DNA of 50,150 nt from Alphaproteobacteria bacterium (lineage in GTDB: Bacteria > Pseudomonadota > Alphaproteobacteria > SMXP01): assembly GCA_028285305.1 (NCBI GenBank), contig JANQPV010000076.1:1-50150 (forward strand), read 5' to 3'. Shown here piece by piece: positions 8,848 to 17,425 of this stretch (position 1 is its first letter; each line of letters begins with the position of its first letter). The position numbers were made by a program, and so were the translations under genes. The notes beneath the pieces are model-generated. The model ran no database searches. It was not told the origin of the DNA and saw only the letters and a program-made list of their open reading frames with translations.

Positions 8848-8904
8848 CTTTTCCTCCAGGTCCTTTTGCTTCTTCTCAACGGTCAGGTTCTTCTTCAGTC
8901 CGGA

Positions 8905-9128
8905 ACATCACGTAATCCTCAAAAACACTTCAGGGGTCGAGCATTTCAGCCCAGGCGGTATCGGCGATCGGGGCGCCGGTATCTTAGAGGAGTTGACTAA
9001 TGTTCAATGCGTGCTCAGGGCAGGCGCCGCAGAATGCAAGAATGGTGATCCGATGCGCCGTTTGAAGGTTTCCCGATTAGCGTATGGGAATTGCTTCTTG
9101 TAAAACTCATTCAACTAATCTGTAGGCG
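8905..9128 (-). pseudogene. Decayed coding fragment of unknown origin
   Basis: Two frames in this gap read like protein rather than noise. From 9128 the peptide LNEFYKKQFPYANRETF continues to about IGSPF, and in another frame FCGACPEHALNISQLL is followed after a stop by DTGAPIADTAWAEMLDP. The switch of frame and internal stop suggest a broken small gene that followed the cupin-like protein. I found no intact relative in the window. Confidence 0.35.
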
Positions 9129-9134
9129 TTATTG

Positions 9135-9710
9135 CTAATCGCCTCTGTATCGTTCCCATGCAGAATCAATTAGCGACTGCAGTCTTCCATCATCTTGGTA
9201 TGCGGCCCATGCTGTCACTTCATGCGGCACTTCGATCGTATCCCCCTGTTCCATAAAGGTGTAATCGCCAGGGTCCAAGATCTCACCATCCACCTCCAAG
9301 CGCCCATGAGAGACCATAACGTATCCGTCGTCTGTAAAGGTGTACGTGCCGGTCGGCATGGCATCCGGCCAAAAGACAGCATCATCCGATGACCAACAAT
9401 AGAACACGGCGCGTTCATCATCAGTGTTCCAAAGCTTTGATGTGAACTTCCCGACTTCACCGAGATAGGTGAACTTTTCATTTGCCTTGGATTGGTCGGC
9501 ATCACCTCGAAGAACTTGGGTTCCGTCTTCGCGAACCCACTCATACCAACCCAGTTTTCCGCTATGGCGATTGCCTCCTGTAATGCTGGAGAAAATGTAA
9601 AAGGGTTCGGCGAGCTCATGCTCCGCACCGCCCCAATCGCCTGCTTCTATTATCCAGCGACCGACTGTAAAGGGGCCCGAGTGATCAATTAGTGAGTATT
9701 TAGTCGTCAT
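9135..9710 (-). CDS. Cupin-like beta-barrel protein, adhesin cassette copy 1
   Basis: A 191-aa protein in the cassette that directly follows the intact tail fibre, so probably the ancestral copy. The cupin-like pattern is clearest here: YVMVSHGRLEVDGEILDPG, DYTFMEQGDTIEVPH, then AWAAYQDDGRLQSLID. A single histidine at each strand makes metal binding uncertain. It starts at ATG 9710 (MTTKYSLID), overlapping the preceding gene by 11 bases. A structural or assembly role at the tail tip is inferred. Confidence 0.78.
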   Translation of the reverse strand: MTTKYSLIDHSGPFTVGRWIIEAGDWGGAEHELAEPFYIFSSITGGNRHSGKLGWYEWVREDGTQVLRGDADQSKANEKFTYLGEVGKFTSKLWNTDDERAVFYCWSSDDAVFWPDAMPTGTYTFTDDGYVMVSHGRLEVDGEILDPGDYTFMEQGDTIEVPHEVTAWAAYQDDGRLQSLIDSAWERYRGD

Positions 9711-10008
9711 CTTTTTGTACCAACTTTGCTTTAGATGGTTTTATTGCACTGCGTTCTTCACGAAGGAGACGCACCGTCAGATCTACGTCTTCGTGCTGCT
9801 CCAACAAATCGTGGTTGGGATAGATCTTGGACCGTTTCTTCAGCTTCTCGACCGGGATATGCTGACCAAGGTACTCCCTTAGCCCCTTCCGATTCTGCAA
9901 TTCACCTGTTGGTGTAGGGACAATTACGATCTCTTCCTTACCCCGAAACACATACGACACTTCGATCGTCGATTCGTTGTGGTCTAGTATTTTCATGGTG
10001 ATCTTCAT
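9700..10008 (-). CDS. Conserved small adhesin-partner protein, copy 1
   Basis: A 102-aa charged protein (MKITMKILDHNESTIEVSY...). ATG 10008 overlaps the adhesin stop as ATGA. Homologous to the genes at 7426-7749 and 5379-5690 by its opening strand and the following RK..L/I..Y segment with K/R-rich helices. No known family. It moves as a unit with its adhesin, which argues for a partner function such as folding or attachment. Confidence 0.78.
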   Translation of the reverse strand: MKITMKILDHNESTIEVSYVFRGKEEIVIVPTPTGELQNRKGLREYLGQHIPVEKLKKRSKIYPNHDLLEQHEDVDLTVRLLREERSAIKPSKAKLVQKDDD

Positions 10009-10862
10009 GATACTGTTCCGTTTCGCGTTCCTGTAGCCGTCCAGGTAACGTTGGAATTACCGACGACCGCGTTGCCAGCGGCCCCACCAGCTTGCCCGCC
10101 AGTTAGAGTGTGATCGGTACCAGCGCTGCCAGCTGCACCTTTACCGCCTCCATCTCCGCCTAGTACATTCGCTGCTCCGCCGGCTCCCCCTCCAGTGGCA
10201 GTTCCGGATGAGCCATTAGCAGCCCCCTCGCCCCCGGTGCCTGCTGCTCCACCAGCCGCCGCACCGCGGCCAAAACCTCCACCGCCGCCGCTGCCAGGGT
10301 GGTTTGTAGTAGCCTTAAAAGTGATCTGGCCCGAGCCACCACCACCGCCACCACCGCCGCCACCGTTGATCTCTCCAGCGGCGTTGTTAACAGTGACCGT
10401 CGTACCGGACAGTTGAGTTTCCACCTTTAATGCAGCGCCTCCAGCGGCACCTGCTGTTCCGGTGTTTGAGTTGTAGTTATCGCCGTTTCCGCCAGCGCCC
10501 CCCATACCGTGGATCTCGCCATTGTTTGTGATCGTAATGCTTGACCCCGCCGGGAACTGATCTACTTGGAATCCCGCATTGGCGGTACTCGTAGAGTACA
10601 CATGGATGGATGCGTTGATTGTAATCGTTGCGATGACGGCGTCGCTTTCGTTCCAGCCATCCGTCACCAACTTATTGTAAAGATCGTAATCCGCCGCGTG
10701 GGACGAGATTGTCTCCGAGTACGAATAATCCGTCGTAAATACCTTGCGCCAGACCCCGTTGTCTTTGACCCAAGCCTCAGAACAGTCGCGCCACACACTC
10801 CCTTGTTTAATGTGGAGGGCGTCAATCTCTCTATACGTTCCACCTTGACGAATATGGCTCAT
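10005..10862 (-). CDS. Glycine-rich phage tail adhesin, copy 1
   Basis: A 285-aa adhesin using ATG 10862 (MSHIRQGG), which overlaps the tail-fibre TGA as ATGA; a longer frame to 10877 is possible but less consistent with the paralogs. It has the same N-terminal attachment segment (YREIDALHIKQGSVWRDC) and beta domain as copies 2 and 3, then a glycine-rich C-terminal half with seven or so polyglycine blocks. It is the only copy behind an intact fibre, so it is likely the original. Expected at the distal tail as a receptor-binding protein, by resemblance to gp38-type adhesins. Confidence 0.85.
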   Translation of the reverse strand: MSHIRQGGTYREIDALHIKQGSVWRDCSEAWVKDNGVWRKVFTTDYSYSETISSHAADYDLYNKLVTDGWNESDAVIATITINASIHVYSTSTANAGFQVDQFPAGSSITITNNGEIHGMGGAGGNGDNYNSNTGTAGAAGGAALKVETQLSGTTVTVNNAAGEINGGGGGGGGGGSGQITFKATTNHPGSGGGGGFGRGAAAGGAAGTGGEGAANGSSGTATGGGAGGAANVLGGDGGGKGAAGSAGTDHTLTGGQAGGAAGNAVVGNSNVTWTATGTRNGTVS

Positions 10863-12295
10863 GAATAGACATACCAAACATCGCCGTCAGCGCCACCTGA
10901 AGGCGTTGTTTGAGTTGTAACCGCCACGGCGTTAACTTGGTTGCGATCAAAGACGACTGAAATATTTGCGGACCCATCGGTAATAAACCGGCCGATTTCT
11001 CTGTAGTTTGTGATGGAGTGGTCCGTCACTAAATTTGCTGCGGTCGCGGAAGTATCGAAGCCTACGTCTGCCGCTCCGGACACCTCGATTGCGAATACAT
11101 AGTACTCAGTGTTGTTTGCCGGCGTCAGCGTGGACGAAAGACCTCCAGCATTAGTTCCCGAAGCCCACGAAGCGTCCAACTGTTTGGTTAGCGCTGAGGC
11201 AATGTCGAGGTTGCCATCGTCGTCCGCATTGCGGCATGAACCTGCAGCAATATCGATGTCATGTTCCGCATCGGTACTGTTCACGGTGACGTCGAGGCCA
11301 GAAAGAAAGCCGGGCGGGTAGTTGGGGTTGATAAAACTCAATGCGCCCGCGCCGTCCGTTCGTAAAATCTGATTGGCCGAACCATCGGCGGCGGGAAAGG
11401 TTACCGGTCCTTCCTCCACGGCATTTCCCGCAGAATTCGACTTCAATAGGCGATGAGCATTCAACGTGCCGGGTGTGTCTGTCAGAGCCACAAATGTCGA
11501 AGTCGCCGTTAAGCCGGTGATCAGTACATTTTCAAGATCGGTATCGCGGACCTCGAATGGAGAGGCAACCGTATTGGCTTCGATCTGTACGTGGGAGAGT
11601 TCAAATGTGACCGCTCCCTCCGACACCGGAACATGTAAACGAAACTTCGTATTATCGTCTGCATTACTTCCCAATATTTTTCCTGATACGGATGGGATGG
11701 CCATTTGGATGGTGTACTTAGTCCAAGTAGTATCGAGAGTCACTTGAGATGCGTCTGACGTGACATCAGATGACGGACTTCCTCCGGTCCCAAAGTGCTG
11801 CACATTGGTGATCTCGAGAGAAGGCGTTCCGGCCGACGCGCGAGCCCAAAATGTCATAGTCACCGTCTGCCCGCTAAACCGAGCGACGGTGGGGACTTGG
11901 TGATACAGTCCGGACACAGTGGACCCGACAACCGACCGAGCCCAGCGCAAATAGTAGGTTGGATTATCCGGAACGGCCGTCTGTCCGACAGCGAATGTTT
12001 GACGGTCGATTTGAACCGTGGCACCTGTTCCTTCAGTTAGGTACCAGCGATCCGCCGTTTCTTCGCCATCGCTCGAAAACGTCGTGCCGTTCGACCAGAC
12101 CTGAAAGTCGCCGTTCAGGGCCTTGTTTCTGAAGGCGGTGCCGAACTTATAAGACTGCTCCATGCCCAATGCGATATCATCAAACATGGCATCGAATTTG
12201 GTGGACGAGATGAAATGATTGGGCGCCCCTGCCCCTGCATCTGTCGTGAAGTCATAGAGCAAGTCGAAAGTGTAGCTGGACGTGTTCCACGCCAT
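10859..12295 (-). CDS. Phage tail fibre with carbohydrate-binding-like domain
   Basis: A 478-aa protein. Residues 1-~50 (YTFDLLYDF, STKFDAMFDDIALGMEQSY) are typical of N-terminal virion-attachment regions of short-tail phage fibres. Residues ~60-240 (NGDFQVWSNGTTF, ADRWYL, then a beta-sandwich ending FELSHVQIE) look like a carbohydrate-binding module. Residues ~260-478 are beta-rich and end in GDVWYVYS. ATG 12295 has an AAAGGAGC ribosome-binding site. The stop overlaps the adhesin start. Fragments of this 3' end recur before both other adhesin copies. Confidence 0.88.
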   Translation of the reverse strand: MAWNTSSYTFDLLYDFTTDAGAGAPNHFISSTKFDAMFDDIALGMEQSYKFGTAFRNKALNGDFQVWSNGTTFSSDGEETADRWYLTEGTGATVQIDRQTFAVGQTAVPDNPTYYLRWARSVVGSTVSGLYHQVPTVARFSGQTVTMTFWARASAGTPSLEITNVQHFGTGGSPSSDVTSDASQVTLDTTWTKYTIQMAIPSVSGKILGSNADDNTKFRLHVPVSEGAVTFELSHVQIEANTVASPFEVRDTDLENVLITGLTATSTFVALTDTPGTLNAHRLLKSNSAGNAVEEGPVTFPAADGSANQILRTDGAGALSFINPNYPPGFLSGLDVTVNSTDAEHDIDIAAGSCRNADDDGNLDIASALTKQLDASWASGTNAGGLSSTLTPANNTEYYVFAIEVSGAADVGFDTSATAANLVTDHSITNYREIGRFITDGSANISVVFDRNQVNAVAVTTQTTPSGGADGDVWYVYS

Positions 12296-12335
12296 GATGT
12301 GCTCCTTTTTTTAGCAGTGAGTATTCCAATGGACC

Positions 12336-12498
12336 GTCGCGCACGCGACGCGCCCGATTTGCCCAACGCAATTCTTTTCAATTTGCGTGATGTAATTAGA
12401 TGAATTTGGACACATAAGGATTGCCGGGATTTCATTTATCTCCTGGTGCGGATTCAACGGCGCCCGCACCAGTGAAAACAGAAGCGCTTCTTCGCGCT
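12336..12498. promoter_or_regulatory. Three small hairpins in the gap before the tail fibre
   Basis: Between the 116-aa gene and the fibre start are three perfect inverted repeats: a 6-bp stem at 12336-12349, a 7-bp stem (GGTGCGG/CCGCACC) at 12445-12470 and a 5-bp stem at 12483-12498. On the minus strand none is followed by a clear U-run, so simple terminators are not assured. They may attenuate or process the transcript between head/tail genes and the fibre-adhesin operon. Confidence 0.35.
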
Positions 12499-12500
12499 GG

Positions 12501-12851
12501 TCAATTTTTTTTCCAGCCAGATTTTGCAACCATCCGGTCCCATAACACCTTGTCAATGAAGTCGACTCTGTTTTTTTCAAACAGTTTTTGGGCGGCTAGA
12601 AGGTTTCCCGCTTTTGCTAGTTCGCGGGCATCATTCAGCAACTTTTTTCTGCGCCGATAATTTTCATGACCCTTTTCTATAGCATCGCCCAGGTCCTTCC
12701 CGACTTCCTTTAATTTGGGGCCAATCTTATCGGACGCATATATAGGTTTTATACTGATATTAGGTTTGCGTACTGCATTCTCGAATGCCTTTGATGGAGT
12801 CCCTATTGACGTTTTCCAATGTCTGACTCTTGGTATTCCTTTTGGTCGCAT
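12501..12851 (-). CDS. Hypothetical charged protein in tail gene cluster
   Basis: A 116-aa basic, helical protein with a middle segment rich in K, R and E (KGHENYRRRKKLL) and no membrane segment. It lies 71 bases after the S74-like gene and before the fibre. The start (ATG 12851) has only a weak ribosome-binding site. Not recognised; a small virion or tail-assembly protein is plausible by location. Confidence 0.55.
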   Translation of the reverse strand: MRPKGIPRVRHWKTSIGTPSKAFENAVRKPNISIKPIYASDKIGPKLKEVGKDLGDAIEKGHENYRRRKKLLNDARELAKAGNLLAAQKLFEKNRVDFIDKVLWDRMVAKSGWKKN

Positions 12852-12922
12852 TTCTAGTTATCTCTGTTTTTGGATGGGGCCCATCTTTTGTGAGGGTATG
12901 CGGGCTATTTTGAATTGCGAAT

Positions 12923-14035
12923 CTATTCCGCGACGCCGCGGCGCAGATTACTCAACTCGCGATCCAGTTCCTTCACGCACATGAGCAGAACCCCTATCGC
13001 ATCAATCACCGATATGTCCCTCCCATTTCCTCCGAACAGGCGGGCCCATTCTTGGGCGGTGGGCCCAATGTGGAGCTCCGTACCGAGACCCAGATCTTCG
13101 TTGTAGCGCCAAGTTCCGACATGCATCTTGCCTACTTTGCCCAAGAACCGTTTCGCATCGCCGAAGTCATGCTTCTGGGTTTCATCGGAAAGGGCGATAA
13201 GGCCTGATGCCAGCGATCCACCCAATTCCAAGAGGCCCGACTGTCGGCTTTGTCTGGCCGCTTGTTGAGCCTGCCAGTTGTTGTTGGCCATTTGGGCGCT
13301 GTTGTAGATGGCTCCCATAACGTCCGGCGCTGCGACGTTATGATAAGTCGGGGGAAGCCCTTGAGGTGCTGTCAATGCCGGGGCGCCCTGGATGAAACCC
13401 GAGGCTTCGTTGAAATCCTGCGTGCGTTTAAGCAATTCTTCTTGAAGCGCGCGGTTTCGAACATCTGTATCAATACCATATTGCCTCGACTGCTCTTGAT
13501 TTGCGTAGAGTTGCGCTTCACCCGCCAAGCGACCCAGTTGTTCGTTTTGTGCGCGGTCTAGCCGATCGAGTTCGATCCGAGCACGTTGGTTGGTGGGGTC
13601 GATGCCACGGTTGTACAGAGACCGTTCGAGGTCCTGTCTTTGTTGCTGGAATTCGGGGCGCAGTGTGTCGGAGACCCGGTTATAGTAAGTCTGCGCCACA
13701 TTGCTCGTGTCTTGTGGACGGGCTTGCGGAAGACCGCCTAAGGTGAATGCGCCCTGGGGCATATTCATCGCCGCCTCGTATGCACGATCGTGTATAACGT
13801 TTGAGATCTGATTTTGTTTATCATAGATCTGTTGCTGATGCGGCGAAAACGAAGTGGTTCGCGTTGGATAGTACAAGTCCTTCGTCCAGGTGACGTTACC
13901 AAATGGCGTTACTTCATTGATGCGATTGACTTGTGCAGATTCTCTAACCGCCTCCCGGTTTGCTTGCGCTTGGGCCCTCGCTGCCGCATACGGATCAGGT
14001 GGCGGCGGCGGTGCCGGACTGCTTTTCTTTCCCAT
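12923..14035 (-). CDS. Phage virion protein with C-terminal S74-like chaperone domain
   Basis: A 370-aa protein. The N-terminus (KKSSPAPPPPPDPYAAARA, then VTPFGNVTW) is the proline-rich opening seen in many podophage tail or internal proteins. The middle (~130-250) is Q/N/R-rich and coiled. The C-terminus (~285-365) reads LSDETQKHDF, WRYNED, HIGPTAQEWA and IDAIGVLLMCVKEL, matching the intramolecular chaperone (peptidase S74) found on phage fibres, with the SD motif at the expected self-cleavage point; whether it still cleaves is unknown. Its ATG overlaps the GNAT stop as TAATG. Confidence 0.82.
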   Translation of the reverse strand: MGKKSSPAPPPPPDPYAAARAQAQANREAVRESAQVNRINEVTPFGNVTWTKDLYYPTRTTSFSPHQQQIYDKQNQISNVIHDRAYEAAMNMPQGAFTLGGLPQARPQDTSNVAQTYYNRVSDTLRPEFQQQRQDLERSLYNRGIDPTNQRARIELDRLDRAQNEQLGRLAGEAQLYANQEQSRQYGIDTDVRNRALQEELLKRTQDFNEASGFIQGAPALTAPQGLPPTYHNVAAPDVMGAIYNSAQMANNNWQAQQAARQSRQSGLLELGGSLASGLIALSDETQKHDFGDAKRFLGKVGKMHVGTWRYNEDLGLGTELHIGPTAQEWARLFGGNGRDISVIDAIGVLLMCVKELDRELSNLRRGVAE

Positions 14036-14541
14036 TAGTTCAATACTCCCTGGTTTGGAGAGCCGATTGTGCTCTCAGCTAGTAAATGTCTTTCGATTGG
14101 AAAATATTTCGTCTTGTGGTGTGCGTGAAATCGCGAATCACGCTCCCACTCTTCGCGCAATAGTCCGTAGACCATACAATCATCATTTATGAAGGCACGG
14201 CGAATCTTTCCTTCCTCGTGGTAGCCGAGACCCGACATCAACTGGCGCGATGGCTTGTTTCGCTTGGCAACGAGGGCAGTAACGCGCTGGACGCCCAAGC
14301 CGATGAAAGGATACGCGTACCAACCGGACAGATTGCCCGGCGTTAGCCAATTGGTCCCTTGTCGGCCCCAACAGGTCATTTCAATGTCGGTTCGGCGATA
14401 GTTTGAATAGGCGACACCTGCAATGAACTCGCCTTCTGAATTCAAAGCGCCTATACCAATATCAAACGTGTACGGTGTGTACTCAGAAACATGCTGACTG
14501 ACCAGCGCGGTCACTACGTCATCCATTCCACACAACAGCAT
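14035..14541 (-). CDS. Phage-type GNAT acetyltransferase-like protein
   Basis: A 168-aa protein starting at ATG 14541 behind AAAGGAT; the longer frame to 14637 would overlap the gp10-like gene and is less likely. The pattern resembles RimI/RimJ-like GNAT folds: IGIGALNSEGEFIAGVAY, then the cofactor-binding type segment FIGLGVQRVTALVAKRN followed by LGYHEEGKIR. Similar acetyltransferases sit between tail genes of many short-tailed phages. The substrate is unknown. Confidence 0.75.
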   Translation of the reverse strand: MLLCGMDDVVTALVSQHVSEYTPYTFDIGIGALNSEGEFIAGVAYSNYRRTDIEMTCWGRQGTNWLTPGNLSGWYAYPFIGLGVQRVTALVAKRNKPSRQLMSGLGYHEEGKIRRAFINDDCMVYGLLREEWERDSRFHAHHKTKYFPIERHLLAESTIGSPNQGVLN

Positions 14542-14578
14542 GGCAACTATCCTTTTGTTTGTGAAGTCATGGAGTCGG

Positions 14579-16117
14579 TTAAATAAGGTGCGCGGGTTCG
14601 ACCACGTATCCGGTCGCCTGCCATTCAAGTGCACCACTCGACGTCACGGACATTTTCATTCCGAAGGCACGCCCCTGTTGGGCTGCACACCAATCTGCGT
14701 AATACGAAATCTTGTTGCCGTTCCACGACACTTGATCCCATTGGCTCTCGTCCCAAACGGGTGCGCCGCTATATACTCTGGTTGCAGCATTTGTCAGGTC
14801 CGGAAACTCCGCATAATCGGCGCCAGAAGAAAGTTGCAGCGCGGGTTGTACGTTCCCGGACAGTATGGGTCGAATGAACTTCATCGCACCTTCACGGCCG
14901 CCAAACGGGCGGATCCAGGCCGGGACTGCAACGGCGGTTATGGGCACGCCGGCGTCATCAAAACCGCGGTCCGATTCGTAGACTTTACCGTTCACGCCAC
15001 CGCAGAAAAGGCGGTTGTCAAACACATGCCAGGCTTTGCCGTTTTGACCGGTAAAGCGTGTCCAGGATTGAGTTCTGGTGTTCATGACATACTGGTGCCA
15101 GGTATCATCCGAAACCGGAACGTTGACCAGAACCATATTCGCCCTGGGGTACGGTTCGATTTGCCATCCCTCTAAAACCGTTGTCCGCCGGATCAAGTCC
15201 CTAAAGGCGTCACCCAACTTATCATTTAACGTAGGCGGACCAAGTGAACGCCCAAACGCAAATGTTTGCGTCAGAGGCGAAACGCCGCGCCGGGTGGTAA
15301 TCAACAGATCGGCGCCTGAGTTCGCAAATGCTCTTCGGTGAAGAGGTTCGCCCACTTCAAAGACACCGACGAGGGCCCAATTGCTCGCCCCCGGATCGTC
15401 CCCTTGATAGACTATGGCTTCGCCTCTTGACGTGAACAGGACCATCAAATCATCCGTACCGTCACCGCCATCCTGGGTGATTGTCGCGCCCGCGACCAAT
15501 GTGCCGCCACGCACGCCGCCCCCCATTCCGGCGCCAAGTAAATTGAACTTCGTTAGGTCACCCGTCACGCCTGCCAGATCACCGTACCAAAGATTGAGCG
15601 TGTTCTTCTCTATGAAGTAGAGCCGGCTTTTGAAGGCAAAGACATGATTGAGCGCCGATGGGTTTAAATTTGCACCCACGAATCCGGCCGGCGACACCGT
15701 GATCCCATTGAATACCTGGGGTTCGTCTGCACCGGAATTATTGACAATAAAGACACGCTCAGCAAATTCTTGGGCAATCCAATCATTGTCAGACAGGCCC
15801 GACTTTAGCAAAAACGGACTTGAACTGGTCACATCGAACAGTTTGCCGTTCGCCGCCGCCACGAGGCTCTTGCGGCCGGCAGCGTCGTAACTGAACATGG
15901 AATCAATATAAGCACCTGTTTGGCCCGTATCCGCGTGCGCCATCATTCCCCGCCGAATTTGCAGCGTGTTGCCGACTTGGTACCAATTGTCCAGAACGAC
16001 AGCGTCCGTGGGCTCCATGGCGCTCAAAGGATCGAGCCCGTTGATGCCGCCTACAGGGGCCGGGATCTCTATCTCTTGGGCATGATCAAGGGTTGCCTCT
16101 TCTAAGGCTTGTCTCAT
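14579..16117 (-). CDS. P22 gp10-like tail nozzle / DNA stabilisation protein
   Basis: A 512-aa beta-rich protein. It opens with a phage-typical PAPVGGINGLDPL, then MEPTDAVVLDNW and QIRRGM, followed by repeated beta-propeller blades (LVAAANGKLFDV, HVFAFKSRLYFIEKN, RGEAIVYQGDDPG, VFDNRLFCGGVNGKVYE). This matches the packaged-DNA stabilisation or nozzle family of P22-like podophages (gp10). In P22, gp10 follows gp4 directly; here roughly 17 kb of toxin/immunity material separates the gp4-like gene at 33194-33892 from this gene. Virion tail component. Confidence 0.82.
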   Translation of the reverse strand: MRQALEEATLDHAQEIEIPAPVGGINGLDPLSAMEPTDAVVLDNWYQVGNTLQIRRGMMAHADTGQTGAYIDSMFSYDAAGRKSLVAAANGKLFDVTSSSPFLLKSGLSDNDWIAQEFAERVFIVNNSGADEPQVFNGITVSPAGFVGANLNPSALNHVFAFKSRLYFIEKNTLNLWYGDLAGVTGDLTKFNLLGAGMGGGVRGGTLVAGATITQDGGDGTDDLMVLFTSRGEAIVYQGDDPGASNWALVGVFEVGEPLHRRAFANSGADLLITTRRGVSPLTQTFAFGRSLGPPTLNDKLGDAFRDLIRRTTVLEGWQIEPYPRANMVLVNVPVSDDTWHQYVMNTRTQSWTRFTGQNGKAWHVFDNRLFCGGVNGKVYESDRGFDDAGVPITAVAVPAWIRPFGGREGAMKFIRPILSGNVQPALQLSSGADYAEFPDLTNAATRVYSGAPVWDESQWDQVSWNGNKISYYADWCAAQQGRAFGMKMSVTSSGALEWQATGYVVEPAHLI

Positions 16118-16333
16118 GATGTTTCTCGTTTTTGACTTGTTGCGTCAAGCTGGATTTAGCGCCTTGGCAGGCGCAGTCTTCCGCTGATCATCTTCAGTAT
16201 AATGAGGGGCTTGTTTCGCACCTATCTCTGGTCCGGCTCGACATGGATGTTCTCAACAGTCTTTTGGTCGATCGGGATCCTCGTTCGTGTGCGTACTTCC
16301 AGACCAAGTATAGAGGGCCGACAACCCGGAGGC

Positions 16334-17230
16334 CTATCGGCCCATAGGTTTGCTATAGAGATCGTCGAAATGTGTTTCTATCTCGTTGCACGATATCGCC
16401 TCGGGATCTATTTTGTGCGCTGCGGCGCAGTCCGCCCGCGCCTTAACCTCTTGATCGAGTTTCAAGTATGAGTACGCACGGTTCAAATACGCTCTAGAAT
16501 ATTGCGACGTTTCAAGCACCCTCGTCAAACTTGCAATTGCTTCTTCGTATCGTCCCAGTTTGTTCAGGCTGAGTCCTATACTCAAATGCGCTTGCGTCGA
16601 CGCGCCCTTTTCAATCGCCGTTAGGTTTTCGGCGACAGCTTCTTCGTGCAGCCCCATTTCCGCATAAAAGCGACCCTTGCGCTGATGCGCAATGTGGTCT
16701 TCGGGATCGAGCGCGATGGCGGCGTCTAAATCTTCAAACGCAAGTTGATATAGGTCGAGACCGGCATACGCCATTGCTCGATAAATGAAATGGCGGGCGC
16801 GATCAGGCTGTAGTCTTATGGCCTTGTTCAAGTCGATTACCGCCGCCTCATACTGATCAATGCGTTGGAACGCCAACGCACGACTGACAAGAGCGCCCGG
16901 ATTGTCAGGATTGAGGCACAACGCTACATTAAAGAACGAGACAGACCACCTGCGATGGTGCGCCCCATCTTTTTGGCTTGCCAAAAAACTATGTCCGTCG
17001 CCTTGAGACTGGTAGGTGGAAACGAAATCATCCACATCTTCGGTGATGACTGAGCGGATCGCGTCGCAGTCGCAGGTTTCGGTCGTCGGGGCATCATCAA
17101 TATTGCAAAATTCGATCAGACCGTAGTCCGCGGCTCGAATATGGTCTGGACCGCCTTCATGCGCTTGAGCTGAAACGGCATTGATCAGGAGTAGGACTAA
17201 AACGCATATGTAACTGTCAAGTTTAGCCAT
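16334..17230 (-). CDS. Secreted TPR protein, candidate periplasmic immunity
   Basis: A 298-aa protein with a Sec signal peptide (YICVLVLLLINAVSAQA, cleavage likely after AQA). After a cysteine-bearing N-terminal domain (FCNIDD, ETCDCDA), five or so tetratricopeptide repeats run from ~100 to ~285 (for example ALAFQRIDQYEAAVIDLNKAI). GAGAGGG just before the start supports ATG 17230. It directly follows the 469-aa cargo gene, so it may be its immunity protein acting in the periplasm; a second TPR protein occupies the parallel place at 25347-27206. A general TPR scaffold is the alternative. Confidence 0.78.
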   Translation of the reverse strand: MAKLDSYICVLVLLLINAVSAQAHEGGPDHIRAADYGLIEFCNIDDAPTTETCDCDAIRSVITEDVDDFVSTYQSQGDGHSFLASQKDGAHHRRWSVSFFNVALCLNPDNPGALVSRALAFQRIDQYEAAVIDLNKAIRLQPDRARHFIYRAMAYAGLDLYQLAFEDLDAAIALDPEDHIAHQRKGRFYAEMGLHEEAVAENLTAIEKGASTQAHLSIGLSLNKLGRYEEAIASLTRVLETSQYSRAYLNRAYSYLKLDQEVKARADCAAAHKIDPEAISCNEIETHFDDLYSKPMGR

Positions 17231-17385
17231 CCGACCCTCTCAAACACTGTGCGCGACAGTTCGAGCTGAGTGCAAGTCTTCACAGATTCATGGCCATTTC
17301 TGTTACCAGCGAGATGCGCAAGGGCCTAAACTCAACTCAACGTTTAAGCAATCATAATCGAACCCGATCTTAAGTCAAATTCAGT

Positions 17386-17404
17386 GCGGAAGCAGCGCTT
17401 CCGC
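17386..17404 (-). terminator. Hairpin after the 469-aa cargo gene
   Basis: A perfect 8-bp stem (GCGGAAGC/GCTTCCGC) with a 3-base loop, 22 bases past the stop of the 469-aa gene. A good U-run does not follow on the minus strand, so it may be a weak terminator or an RNA-stabilising structure. Confidence 0.4.
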
Positions 17405-17425
17405 TGTTCCGCTTGCCCCTTACCG

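Noticed and set aside
5853-10416. Proline-rich frames on the plus strand (5853-6074, 7894-8229, 10195-10416)
   Set aside because: They are the antisense of the glycine-rich adhesin repeats (GGN codons read as NCC proline codons) and have no ribosome-binding sites.
4784-10862. Variable adhesins as a diversity-generating retroelement target
   Set aside because: No reverse transcriptase or template repeat is seen; the variation is between duplicated genes.
12115-12435. 106-aa frame overlapping the start of the tail fibre
   Set aside because: It has a fair AGGAG box, but the sequence is Arg/Ser-rich and mostly overlaps the well-supported fibre N-terminus in another frame.
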